Shown: positions 12,851-23,442 of the stretch, in pieces
Layout: the number at the start of each line of letters is the position of its first letter
Position numbering within the stretch: the stretch's first letter is position 1
Assembly: GCA_050084985.1 (NCBI GenBank)
Contig: JBITNC010000001.1
Coordinates: 84,940,001-85,004,000 of the forward strand
Length of the DNA stretch: 64,000 nt
Reading direction: 5' to 3'
From: Nageia nagi
Taxonomy: Eukaryota; Pinophyta
Position numbers and translations under genes: made by a program
Notes under the pieces: model-generated
Seen by the model: the letters and a program-made list of their open reading frames with translations, nothing else
Databases searched by the model: none
What the model was told of the DNA's origin: nothing

Positions 12851-13957
12851 ATAAAATTAATTTGACCAAGGAAGGATTGTAGTGCCTTTTTATTTAAGGG
12901 CAGAGGTAATGACTAATGGATTTCACCCTATCTGGATCAATTGCTAACCCTTCTTATGAAACAATATGACTAAGTAGTGTTCCTTGGTTTACAATAAAAA
13001 TGGATTTCTTGGGATTAATGGAAATCTTGAATTGCATACATTTCTCAAAAACTCACCTAAGGTGATCTAAGTGATCCTTTCTACTTTTAGAAAATACAAT
13101 AATATCATCTAAATAATTTAGGATTATCTTGTTAATTAACTCACCAAATGTATGGTCCATAGTTCTCTAAAATGTAGCCCCAATATTAGAGAGACCAAAA
13201 GGCATTCTCTGAAATGCAAATGTTCTCCACTTAGTTATAAATGTAGTTTTATACTAATCCTCATATTTTACATAGATTTGATTGAATTGTGAAAAGCTAT
13301 CAAACATATAAAAGGAACATGCTCTGACTACTATTTATAGGATTTATTTCATAGGAGGAAGAGGATAGTTTTTTTTTAGGGACACTTGATTTAAATTTTT
13401 GAAATCCACACATAGTCTAATTTCTCCATTCTTCTTTCTTACTAGGATTAAATTAGCTACCTGATTAGAGTTCTTGATAGGATAAATTATTTTAGCATCT
13501 AGGAGCTGAATAAACTCCTATTTCATAGCTTCTTTTATTCTTTTGGGTTAACAAGCCTCTACTTTTGCCTATATGATTTTGCATCTAGCATGAGCTCAAT
13601 GGCATGTTAGATCACATTTTGTCATAAGTCTTCAAATAATAATAATTCCATGCCATTATTTTGGAAAATTAATCAAATATCTAAACTAGAATTTATTTTT
13701 CCTCCTCAATGCATTTTGATCCAACCTTTATGCTTCTTCTAGGTTCAACTTCCAACTCCATATGACTTTTATTTGGAACAACAAATATTTTTGACTTATA
13801 AATGTCTTCAAAGTTAAATAACCATTCAAAATAAAGAAAAACTGTGGGTGTAATATTGTTTCATAGGTGTATAACATCTAATTCTTAAAAATAATCAAAA
13901 AGTTATGTGACACCAAAGGTGTGACCTATTGCTTTATTTATCTAGAAATTCATAATA
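12851..13957 (-). pseudogene. Reverse transcriptase of element A, broken
   Basis: Ty3/gypsy RT blocks are readable on the minus strand in shifting frames: LVRKKNGEIRLCVDF-like, NYPLPP-like, MPFGLSNIGATF-like, and YLDDIIVFSKSRKDHL with the catalytic YLDD box near 13100. The tail includes NPKKSIF and LPLNKKALQSFLGQINFIRKF. The same blocks occur in the A2 copy at 63.4-64.0 kb. The N-terminal end reaches the insertion point of element C at 13957, and the protein once continued into the sequence now at 32386. Confidence 0.75.
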
Positions 13958-13962
13958 TAATC
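13958..13962. repeat. Target-site duplication of element C, left copy
   Basis: The five bases TAATC stand directly before the C LTR and recur directly after its other end at 32381-32385. Five-base duplications are usual for Ty3/gypsy integration. Confidence 0.9.
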
Positions 13963-16426
13963 TGTGTATATCAAATTATGAACCTAAAATGCAATTTAGA
14001 AAGATAAATCATTCAACATAATTAATCATGAACATATTTGACAATACACATCAATAATAATAATGATATTATATTCTAAAGCATTTGAATACAAAAGCGA
14101 CTTTTTATTGATCTATTTTAATCAACATTGATAGCGATCGTTGTGGATCGGTAACAATCAGTGTAGATCGGTAACGATTGAAGCATGACTCTACATTCTC
14201 TACGCCATCATTATGTTCGTTGTAAACCTTTGGCCTTTGTTATCGATCTGGTGAATCACCGTCGGTCGATCTTTGAATCATCGATGATCGGATCTGTATG
14301 CACTGGAGTAATCTTCATAGAATTTTGAAGTGTTTTTATCTATTCCTTATTGTTCTCTTTCACACTTACTTCCATCGTTCTTTTTCTGTATTAACCCTGC
14401 ACATAGAAAATGAACGAAGCATCAAAAGCATACCTGTTCATACATATTAATTAGCAAATGAATAACATAATATGGAAATATAATTGATATGAGATTTGCT
14501 ATTAATCAAGCTTACAACCTTTTGCTAATAATCTCCTAATTTGATTTCGACAGAGCTTCGCTACAGTAAAATTGGGTCCCTTTGTTCACATACAAAGCTT
14601 CAATTTATAAGCTTCAAGGTTTGTTATTCATTTGTTTTGGCGTCACAAGATTCCAGGTAACCTCTCGAACTAAATTTTGAGGTGTTGTTATCTTCCATCT
14701 GTATCCATGATTACAAATTATATGTACTAGGCTATTCTAGGCTTAGATTTGTTTGTTGTTTAACTATTCATGGATCATCAACGATCCTGAGAGATCGTCG
14801 ACGATCATCTAGGATCGTTGCTGATTTTTTAGAAATTATATATTAACATTAGAATGGTCGCTTTATGGTCATTTTTTAATGACAAGGGTCGTAAGACCAC
14901 TTGTTTTATATATGTTCGAAAAGATTGATCTAATAATATAATTTTAAATCTTATTTAATGCTTTTATAAGGAGTTATAATTATTGTATATTCATACATAA
15001 TAAATTCTTTATTGAAGCCCTAGTGTACTTTACTTGCAATCATGAGTTCATTTTAAGATCCTCTAGAGTTTTTTTGGAGCAAACAAAATAGGCCGAAGTC
15101 AGTAGATAAAGCATTCCGGAATGAAATGATGACATCACAGAAGAAAGGATAAAGCTTAATTGTGGAAAAGCCCAGGTTTTGAAAGAGGTGAGATCAGTAA
15201 GAGATAATCAAAGAAGCCAGAGCCTGTAAATTAAGTGTTCCAAAAGTAAAGCATTCTAAAAGAAAATGATGACATCATAGAGGATAAGATAGTCATGTTT
15301 TGGTAAAGACCAGGTTCTGGAGATGATGAGGTCAGCAAGGGGTGAGTAAAAAGGCCAGAGTTAGTAGATAAAGCATTTTGGAAGGAAATGATAAAGCTCA
15401 ATTATGGAAAAGCTTAGGTTCTAGAGATGATGAGGTTAGCAAGGAGTGATCAAATAGCTAGACCAGTGAGTAGAGCATTCGAAAGTATGAAGATGACATC
15501 ACAGGGAGAATGATGTTCACATTTTTGAATGAAACCAGGTCCCAAAAGTGATGAGGTCAGCAAGGAGTGATCAAATAGCTAAAGCTGGTGAGTAGAGCAT
15601 TCCAGAATGTAGAGATGAGGCCAACGAGAGATTAGATCACAGTTATAAAGAAGCCATATCATCTGTAATCTACCCTATTTTTTGTAATATTCTACAAAGT
15701 GGTGTATGTAGGTAGTATCAGTTAAAAGAAGGTTAGAATCTTGAAGCCATTTTTGTAAACATTTCTATTCTGCAATTCTTATAACTATTGTTACTACAGT
15801 ATAAGTATATGAAAATAAAGTGAAAGAAGGGTCAGAAACCTAGTATTGCTCTATACATTTATTCTCAAAGACCTATAGTTTTTATCAGTAATATGAAACC
15901 ATCTTGACCTTTCTTATCTAGCACTCATAATTATCATTCTTAATTTGGTTACATCGTGGCAGCTTAGCTTGTTTTCTGAATGATAATTGCGAGTTGCTAG
16001 TATAACTATGTCTGCTACATGGTAGAGTAAAACTGGGAAACTATTAGAGAGTGAGAGCTTGTATTGTAGCTGCTACACTAGATTCAGGCCAAGGTTTCAC
16101 ACACTGTGAAAGCCCACGCTGAACTAGTGATCCACCTTTGCTTTCTCTCTTGTTACCCTAAGCCCTTTGCTTAAATTCCTCGCACTCTACTCCTTTTTAT
16201 TTCCTTTCCTGTTACTTTTTCTACGCCCAATAGATAAGGAACCGACCTTCTCCGGAGATTAGACTATCCCCATAGTCTGTTCTTGATTTACTTTGGTTAA
16301 GATTGTTCACGATGCATATATTACACAATCTTAATCAATAATTATTTTAATGTGATATATATTAGAAAAAATACTTGTTTTATTTATTTATTAAATTAAA
16401 GATAGGGTTTATTTTGAGTGTCTACA
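13963..16426 (-). repeat. 3' LTR of element C
   Basis: This stretch matches 29914-32380 along its whole length. On the minus strand it begins TGTAGACACTC at 16426 and ends TATACACA at 13963. It lies downstream of the polypurine tract. Clusters of GATCG/CGATC words occur near 14100-14300 and 14770-14825. A TATAAAAG word on the minus strand near 14970 is a possible core promoter, unproven. Confidence 0.93.
15060..15640. repeat. Imperfect tandem repeats inside C 3' LTR
   Basis: About four imperfect units share the words gtcagcaagg and agcattc, with gtcagcaagg-type words at 15192, 15331, 15434 and 15556 (spacing 103-139). The matching array is in the other LTR at 31020-31600. Confidence 0.7.
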
Positions 16427-16440
16427 TTTTGCCCCTTTTT
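16427..16440 (-). promoter_or_regulatory. Polypurine tract of element C
   Basis: On the minus strand a purine run, AAAAAAGGGGCAAAA, directly precedes the TGTAGACAC start of the 3' LTR. This is where plus-strand DNA synthesis would be primed. Element D has nearly the same tract (51057-51070). Confidence 0.85.
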
Positions 16441-17359
16441 TGAATTATCAACCAAAGATAGGGTTGATAATTTCAAAAAATATATAATGAGAAGCTTTGT
16501 TGTTTGATAAAGTTGATAACTTCGAAAGTGACTATTTTCGGTATGATGATGTATTGAGCTTGTGTGATAGTTGCATGACATTTCTGTTATGTCATTTTTT
16601 ATGTCTAAGCGCACCTATACCATATAAGTTTTCTTTAATATATGAATTGTACTAGTATTGTCCTTTATCTCGACAATGAGGTTTCGAGATGATCTCTTAC
16701 ATCCTGTGATTGTTTTGCCATTTGAGCTCAAACTTAGTCTGATCTATTTTTTGTATTTGACTTAGTCAAGGATTGTTGACAATCTTTTATTATTGTTAAT
16801 GACTGTAAAGTGATCGTCGTGGATTTATATAGTAAAAATAATATCTTTATAATAGTATATTTTGCTATGAATATCTTAATTTCTTGTGTTTAGACTTGTT
16901 TTAATAGCGATTTTAATCATTTTACCCTAGTAAGTTTACTCAATACTAGTCCTTCATGTGCTGATGTATTTGGTAGTCATGTGACATTGGAGCATTCTTC
17001 TAGGCGAAAAAATATGTGATTTATAATGTGTTCACTTTCATCTTAGTGAACGAAGCTTTTTAATTTTTTGTCTATACACAAATAAATTTTAAGATATTTA
17101 AAGAAAATATACTTCATTTTGTACATTTTCAAATAATATAAATCGTCAATGATTACTTATGAATCGTTGTCGATCAACAATTGTTATCGATTTGATTTAA
17201 ATCATTGACGATCGACATAATGATCACTAACGATCCATGACTGAGGGTTTTTAAAACAAAATAGTTTTCATCTTGACTTTTACTTATCATTTGCTATTTT
17301 GCTTTTGTCTTTTTCTTACCTATCATTTTCATTTCTTTACCAAATTTTTAGCAGACCAG
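16441..17359. other. C 3' untranslated region with CGATC-rich cluster
   Basis: No gene seen. The first 100 bases resemble the sequence before D's polypurine tract. At 17150-17245 there is a cluster of CGATC/GATCG-type words like those in the C LTR. Confidence 0.5.
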
Positions 17360-18452
17360 ATGGCACCATGCAAGAGGATTTCAGAAAAGGGCAAATCAAT
17401 CTCAAAGGAGGTATTTCAACCATCCATTTCTTTGTTTCTTTGTTTTTTTTTTACAATATAATTAATCAACGTATTTTAATATTATTATTTTAATATAGCA
17501 TATTTTAATATTAGGGTTTTATTTTCTTAGTTTTAATCAATTATTTTTTAAATGTTGTTTTTTTTTAATAATATTTCATGTCTATCTTTTTTAGGTTTCA
17601 AGGTTTTGTGAAATGACCATTGAGCATCCTGCTCAGAGGACTCGAGTGGATACAGCTCCAGAGGCGATGACTAAGGAGCCTATTGGTACTACTGGTGGGG
17701 ATGATTTTACTATGGTAGATTTTGAGGGTTTTGATGTTGGGGGTACGACTGGAGAGATTCTAGAGACTAAGGAGGTTAAATTTCAGCAGCATGAGGTTCC
17801 TACTCAGTCTACTTTTGAGTGAGGGGAGTCCAATGGGAGGAGTGATGCTTCTTATGAGGCTGAGATCGTAGAGCTCCAGTATGTGATTGAGGAGCTTCAC
17901 ACCCTTCAGGATGCTTCTACTTTAGAGTTGGCTAGTTTGAGAGGAGATATTGCATCCCTGAGGACTGAGATGATAGCTTTCAAACATTTTGATAGTGCTC
18001 ACGTGAGATATAGATCTGAGTGAGATACCCTTCACTGATCTTTGATGGATGCCAATGCTCGTATTGCTAAGTTTTCTAGTGGGGTTGCAGATCCAGGTGT
18101 CAGTACTCCCATTCCTTCTATAGATGAGCATGCAGATCAGTTGAGAGAGAAAAATTATTATCACAAGGCTACAGAGATTTGGCTACCTCATTTCTCGAGA
18201 TATTTTTTAGGTGGTCCTAGTTCACCACCTAGGCCAGCACCAAGGTTTCCTCGTTCACCAGTTTCTTATGGCTTGGGTCATTCAGGGAGTTGAGGTCATC
18301 ATGCAACATCAATTTCTCAATCTCAGTCTACTATTAGGGGTGTATCTCCTTGGACATATGCTATAGGCTTGAGATCTATTACTAGGGATGAGGGTCCTTC
18401 AGAGCATCATCGCTATCTTCATGATGATGTTGTATCTACTGGAGGACATTGA
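17360..18452 (+). pseudogene. Antisense gene of element C with one apparent intron, function unknown
   Basis: The coding strand is opposite to C's gag-pol. Exon 1 (17360-17410) encodes MAPCKRISEKGKSISKE. A GT donor at 17411 and a pyrimidine-rich TTTTTTAG acceptor ending at 17594 define a 184-base intron. Exon 2 starts at 17595 in phase and runs to a TGA at 18450-18452, about 302 codons in all. Exon 2 holds four in-frame stops, all TGA where CGA would fit. Without them the frame is continuous, and it is richer in GC than its surroundings. The middle (YEAEIVELQYVIEEL and LASLRGDIASLRTEM) looks like a coiled coil, and a proline-rich patch (GGPSSPPRPAPRFPRSP) follows. No family is recognised. Antisense ORFs between integrase and the 3' LTR are known from other Tat-type elements such as Grande. 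Confidence 0.6.
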
Positions 18453-19243
18453 TATTACATTTTGATGATATATATATGATGTACTTTTATTTATTGGTAT
18501 TATGGCTCATTTTGATATGATGATTATGGTGTTATATTTTCTTGATGTACTATTTAGATTATTTTTATTGTGTGATGGATAGACTGATGGTATGTTATAG
18601 TATTTCCATGATTCTTGATGTATGATCTTACATTTTCTATATAGATTTATGATGAAAATAGGTATGATGTGATATTATGTAGAAAACATAATTATCTTTT
18701 AATTACTTGATGATGAATAGATGTTGATGATAGATGTAACTTTCAGAATGTATGATGCATAGATATAATTGTGAGCTATATGAGGATACTTGATAACATG
18801 AAATAACATAATTTATTTAAATAATTGATTGATTATAAATTGCAACTAATTAACCTATTAATTAATTTAATAATTAATAACATATTTTATAAATGATGAC
18901 AATGGTTTTGTGTGATGTATGCAAACATGATTTAAATTTGATAACTAATCATTAATATCCTAGTTTCTAATGATAACTTAATAAATCTTTTAGTACATCA
19001 TTTAAAAAATGAATTTAAATTTTTATATTGACTTTATATATTATTTAAAATATATAAAATACGTATATTAACTTAATTAATTAAGAATCATTATTTTCAA
19101 ATATTAAATCTTCTAGATTTTAAGATTATTTAAGGATATATTTTTATTAAATTTTTGCGGAATCAGATGCATCATTTTCTGCACTTGGCAATTTTTTATA
19201 ATAAACCACTTGACATGGTAAACTAATTCTTTATGGATGTTAT
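18453..19243. other. AT-rich stretch in element C, nothing recognised
   Basis: Short-word repetition of gatgat/tgatga types is visible near 18460-18760, but there is no frame or clear array. Confidence 0.4.
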
Positions 19244-19720
19244 GAACATTAACTTTATCTTGGTTAGGAGAACAATAATTAATCATTCTTATCCTTTCCA
19301 AAGAAAAGCAAATTTTAATAATGTTCAAAGGTAATAGAGACTAATGACGTATGGATGCATATGAACATTAACTTTATCTTGGTTAGGAGAACAATAAATA
19401 ATCATTCTTATCCTTTCCAAAGAAAAGCAAATTTTAATAATGTTCAAAGGTAATAGAGACTAATGACGTATGGATGCATATGAACATTAACTTTATCTTG
19501 GTTAGGAGAACAATAAATAATCATTCTTATCCTTACCAAAGAAAAGCAAATTTTAATAATGTTCAAAGGTAATAGGTATATTTAAAATATGGTTTAACAT
19601 GAAACAATAGTGACTTTAGGAATGTATATGAACATTAACTTTATCTTGGTCAAGAGAATAATAACTAATCATTCTTATCTTTCCCAAAGAAAAGCAAATT
19701 TTAATAATGTTCAAAGGTAG
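19244..19720. repeat. Tandem repeat, 119-base period, about four copies
   Basis: The word gaacattaactttatcttgg starts at 19244, 19363, 19482 and 19630. The first three units are 119 bases apart and almost identical. The fourth is more diverged and 148 bases on. Each unit ends with aaaagcaaattttaataatg and a short spacer. Confidence 0.92.
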
Positions 19721-20039
19721 GATATAATAGTAAAAAATGGGTTTAACAAAATGAAACGAATGATCCTAAACACCAACAAATTATATAATATGAAGGATAT
19801 TCATTATAACAAAAAGATTAAGTGACCTTTGAATTAATAACTAAGTTATTATAACATCTACCTTATCTTTCTTTATTTCAAGATTTAACAACCTAAGATG
19901 ATATCAAACAATATTATTATATGTTGATAAAAAACCTAAAACTCCGTGTGTGTAGTGACATTCATTTCCCTTCTTAGATCATTTGACATGGAATTTTCTT
20001 AAAAATATTAATGAGATAATCCATCCATATGGAATGTAT

Positions 20040-20215
20040 AGAGATCCATAGAAAGTTGCTTAACCACCTTGATCCCGCTACAACCTTGCTCTACTACTAA
20101 TCAGGCATCCATAGCCCCGGTAGAGGATATTGTAATCACCCAAGAATCATTGATATTATGTAATAATTTTTTTTATATATATATTTTCTTTTTTTTTTAC
20201 TTTTGTTTTTATATA

Positions 20216-20254
<39 letters not shown>

Positions 20255-20335
20255 TTACTTTTATTTATTTATTTTTTTTTTACCAAATGATTCTTGGGTT
20301 CGAGATGAAGCGAATAATAGGATAGATATGTAATT
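20040..20335 (-). pseudogene. Conserved small 3' reading frame of C, interrupted
   Basis: On the minus strand 20160-20040 reads NDSW-x-ITISS, AMDA, LVVEQ and CS-x-I, followed by MDLYTFHMD. The same residues in the same order occur in element D at 47270-47510. The flanking piece 20335-20285 matches D's 47160-47210. In D the two parts are joined by a lysine-rich stretch. In C that stretch is replaced by a T-rich and TA microsatellite (20165-20282). No function is known to me. Protein-level agreement between two diverged elements suggests it was once translated. Confidence 0.45.
20165..20282. repeat. T-rich and (TA)n simple repeat
   Basis: Runs of T and a TA dinucleotide tract (about 20210-20246) form low-complexity sequence. 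Its position matches an A-rich coding stretch in element D (about 47215-47270), so it may be an expanded remnant. Confidence 0.9.
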
Positions 20336-20339
20336 TTTC

Positions 20340-20944
20340 ACTTTTAATGTTTCTAAAATAATTTCATTCAAATTCTCTTAGAATTCCTTAATGTATTAAG
20401 TGTTTGGAGTTTTTGATTTTTCTTCAAACATACAAATTTTATGTTTTTCTATCATCTAGGGTATGTCATTTCTTTATAAAAGAAAGGATAAAGTGAATGT
20501 AGTGATAACAAGGAGATTATTCTAAGATAACCTTTTCATACATTACACATTTATTGGATAATCACTGTTATGATGACATGCAACATATATTTACATCATA
20601 TAAGGGTAGGGCACCCAATTGCCAAGTGACCTCTAGATGTTCCATCTAGGTATATTTTTAAATTTTATAATTTTTATGTGTTTTATGATTTTTCAAATTT
20701 TTAGGATTTTATGATTTTTCTATTTTTTTAGGATTTTATGATTTTTTCTAGGGAATCTATTCGTGATGCGTTCAAATCGAATTTGAACTGCATCAGGATT
20801 AAATGAACAATGTGTTGAACTAAACAAAAAACTAAAATCTAATACCACTTGATTATGATAAATTTCTGGAACACAATAATCTAAGTGTTCGGATGTCACA
20901 GTTTGTGTGATTGAGATGAGTCGTTCTCGATATAATGTAATTTT
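20340..20944. other. Unassigned sequence replacing the integrase core of C
   Basis: The integrase frame of C breaks off at about 20945, and the following 600 bases contain no DDE motifs or other recognisable domain. The stretch shows repeated ttttatgatttttc words near 20660-20750. It may be a small insertion or heavily diverged 3' sequence. Confidence 0.4.
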
Positions 20945-21571
20945 CTATAATAATATAATAAAATTTTCTATAAAATTCACGATTCGTGAACCAACAGTGG
21001 AAGTCATGGGAATAGCCTCTACCCATTTGGTAAAATATTCAGTCGCTGTAATTATGAACTTATGTCCACCAAAAGATGTAAGTGTAATTTGTCCTATTAA
21101 ATCTAATGCCCATTTAGAGAATGGCCAAAGTGATTGTATAGGATGCAGTTCTTGAGATGGTTGTGAAAATAAATGAGCGTATTGTTGACATTTAAAACAT
21201 TTTTTAACATATTCACAATAATTTTTTTCCATAGTTGGCCAATAATACCCCATTCGTATTAATCATTTTACAATTGCAACACTATTAAAATGTCCTCCAC
21301 ATGTTCCATCATGGGTAGAAGATATAGCCTTTTTAACATCATTCCATTCAAGACATCTGAGTAAAATACCATTAAAATTTCATTGATGTAAAATGTACCC
21401 TAACAAACAATACTTAGTTGCTTTAATTTTAAAAGCTCGTCGTGCTGATTTATTAAGGTTTGCAGGAAGATTTCCAAATTTTAAAAAGTCTATCAATTCT
21501 TTGTACCAATTATCTTTATCATTTATGTCAATATTTAATACATTTTTTTCTTCATCTTCCTGTTGTAACAA
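20945..21571 (-). pseudogene. Integrase of element C, N-terminal part only
   Basis: The frame 21380-21571 gives the usual lead-in (ELIDFLKFGNLPANLNKSAR, then KYCLLGYILHQ). After stops come HDGTCGGHF, and then GYYWPTMEKNYCEYVKKC and KCQQ, completing an HHCC zinc finger. The start of the catalytic core follows (WPFSKWALDLIG, GGHKFIITATEYFTKWVEAIP). It ends at FIENFII, before the second aspartate (DNG) and the glutamate. The domain is therefore truncated and inactive. Frame and order match the upstream RNase H domains. Confidence 0.85.
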
Positions 21572-21700
21572 TGATTGAGATAATTGAATTATCCCAACTT
21601 AAATTGAAGATTGTTTAGGATCCTCTAGGATAAGAGATCCAATAGAAGCCATAGCATCTGCAAATCTATTAGATGATCTTAGTGCCGCTTCTATAATAAA

Positions 21701-22063
21701 TCAGTCAAATGATTTTAATAATTCTTCAACTAACGCTTTATACTTTTGAAGTAAAGGCTCTTTACATTGATAAATTCCTTTCACTTGATTTACGATGAGT
21801 AAAGAATCTCCAATAAGCTTTATTCTTTTAAGTTTTAATTTAATAGTAGTTCTTAATGCTAATATCAAAGCTTCATATTTCGCATTATTATTAGTACAAG
21901 GAAATTTTAGTTTAAATGCATAAGGTATAGGGATACCTTGCAGTGTTATGAATACAACACCTGCTCCACCACCTTGTTCACATCGAGAACCATCAAAGTG
22001 TATTGTCATATCCCAATCATTTTCAAGTTCTATAGGTATTTCAATTTCATCTAATTGAAACAC
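21701..22063 (-). pseudogene. Second RNase H domain of element C
   Basis: A 120-residue open frame carries an RNase H fold signature: IHFDGSRCEQGGGAGVVF (first Asp), NNNAKYEALILAL (Glu), LIGDSLLIVNQVKG (second Asp) and a C-terminal KYKALVEELL helix. It lies after the RT-linked RNase H and before integrase. This is the place where Tat-lineage plant elements carry an additional RNase H of archaeal-like type. Its assignment to that type is from family knowledge, not shown by the sequence alone. The fourth acidic residue lies just beyond the stop at 21701. Confidence 0.85.
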
Positions 22064-22743
22064 TCCATCATTGGGTAATTCAACGACAAGTGGTTTATCA
22101 TCTTACAATGGGGCCTCAACGAGATAATCAGCAATTACTTGTCCTTTTATTGACTTTTATCTAGTAAAATGTAAATCAAATTCAGTTAAGTGCATTATCC
22201 ACTTTATAGTTCTTGAATTTTGGTAAGTTTTATTCATCATATATTTCAATGGATCTACTTTAGAAATGACATATGTTGTATGATTAAGCATATAATGTCA
22301 AAGTTTTTTAGTAGCAAAAATGACAGTAAGACATAATTTTTCCAACTATATATACTTAATCTCGTAGCTCACTAGGGTTCTACTCAATTAATATATAGCT
22401 TGCTCTTTATTGTGTTCATTCTTTTGAGCAAGCATTGTCCCTAAGGTAGTTTTAGTAGCTGAAATATATAAAAAAAAGGTACATCTTTTCTTGGTGGACT
22501 TAAGATAGGAGGAGATAATAAATATCTTTTAATTTCATCGAATGCATCTTGTTGCTCTTTGCCCCAATGATATTCTATCCCCTTTTTTAATAATTTTGTA
22601 AATGGTTTACATTTATCAGAAAGTTGAGCTATAAACCTTCTAATGGCTTGTAACTTACCCTGTAAACTCTGTAATTATTTTAGATTTGCAGGAGGTGGCA
22701 TATCTACTACTGCCTTCACTTTACTAGGATCTATTTCAATTCC
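22064..22743 (-). pseudogene. RT-linked RNase H of element C, eroded
   Basis: After the RT, minus-strand reading gives GIEIDPSKVKAV, FIAQLSDKCKPFTKLLKKG and AFDEIKRYLLSPPIL (connection region). A gap with a frameshift follows. Then come VDPLKYMMNKTY, KWIMHLTEFDLHF and KSIKGQVIADYL, the end of the RNase H domain in plant Ty3/gypsy elements. A frame change lies in this stretch, because the second RNase H (21701-22063) is in a different frame from RT. Confidence 0.75.
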
Positions 22744-23442
22744 TCATCGAGACACAATAAATCCTAATAATTTTCCTGAAGTTACACCAAAAACACATTT
22801 TTTTGGATTTAACCTTACTTTATGTTCTAATAATCTATCTAAGACTTTAATTAGATCTTTTCCATGATCTACTCGATATTTAGATCTAACCAACAAATCA
22901 TCGACATAATCTTCTACTATGTCATGCATATAGTCATGGAATATATAAGTCATAGCTCTTTGATAAGTTGCCCTAGCATTTTTCAATCCAAAAGGCATAA
23001 CTTTATAACAAAAGGTACCCCAAGGAGTTATAAAAGCCATTTTATGTTGATCTTTAGTAGCTATTTTTATTTGATTATAACCAGAAAACCCATCCATCAA
23101 TGATAACATATCATGTCCTGCTATTGAATCTACCAGATTGTCGATGCTAGGTAGTGGGAAATCAACTTTAGGACAAGCTTTGTTAAGATCACGAAAATCT
23201 GTGCATATTATAATTTTTCCACTTGGTTTTTTTATAGGTACCATATTAGATATCCAATCTGAATAATCTATAGGTTGTATAAATTTGGCTTCTAATAATT
23301 TTTGGAGTTCTTCTTTTACCATTAATGCTATAGTAGGATGCATCTTACGCAATTTTTGTTTAACGGGTTTAGCATCAGGCTTTAATGCTAAATTATGTAC
23401 TACTAATTTAGGATCTATCCCAGGCATGTCTGCATATGACAA
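22744..23442 (-). pseudogene. Reverse transcriptase of element C
   Basis: A 232-residue unbroken frame covers nearly the whole RT: KPVKQKLRKMHP at the start, then WISNMVPIKKPSGK, CTDFRDLNKACPKVDFPLP, DGFSGYNQI (first catalytic Asp), MPFGLKNARATYQRAM and the YVDD catalytic box. NPKKCVFGV and LLGFIVSR close it. All key residues look present. The stop at 22744 is TGA directly after a CGA codon, where family members usually have another arginine, consistent with CGA to TGA. Of the pol domains in this window, it is the best preserved. Confidence 0.93.

Noticed and set aside
20069-20290. Plus-strand 73-residue frame ending in a hydrophobic, membrane-like tail
   Set aside because: The tail is translated T-rich and TA microsatellite; the conserved sense is on the other strand.
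20820-20885. Possible Copia-type primer site (minus strand AGTGGTATTAGAT)
   Set aside because: Only a partial match to the TGGTATCAGAGC form, with no LTR pair or Copia coding sequence nearby.
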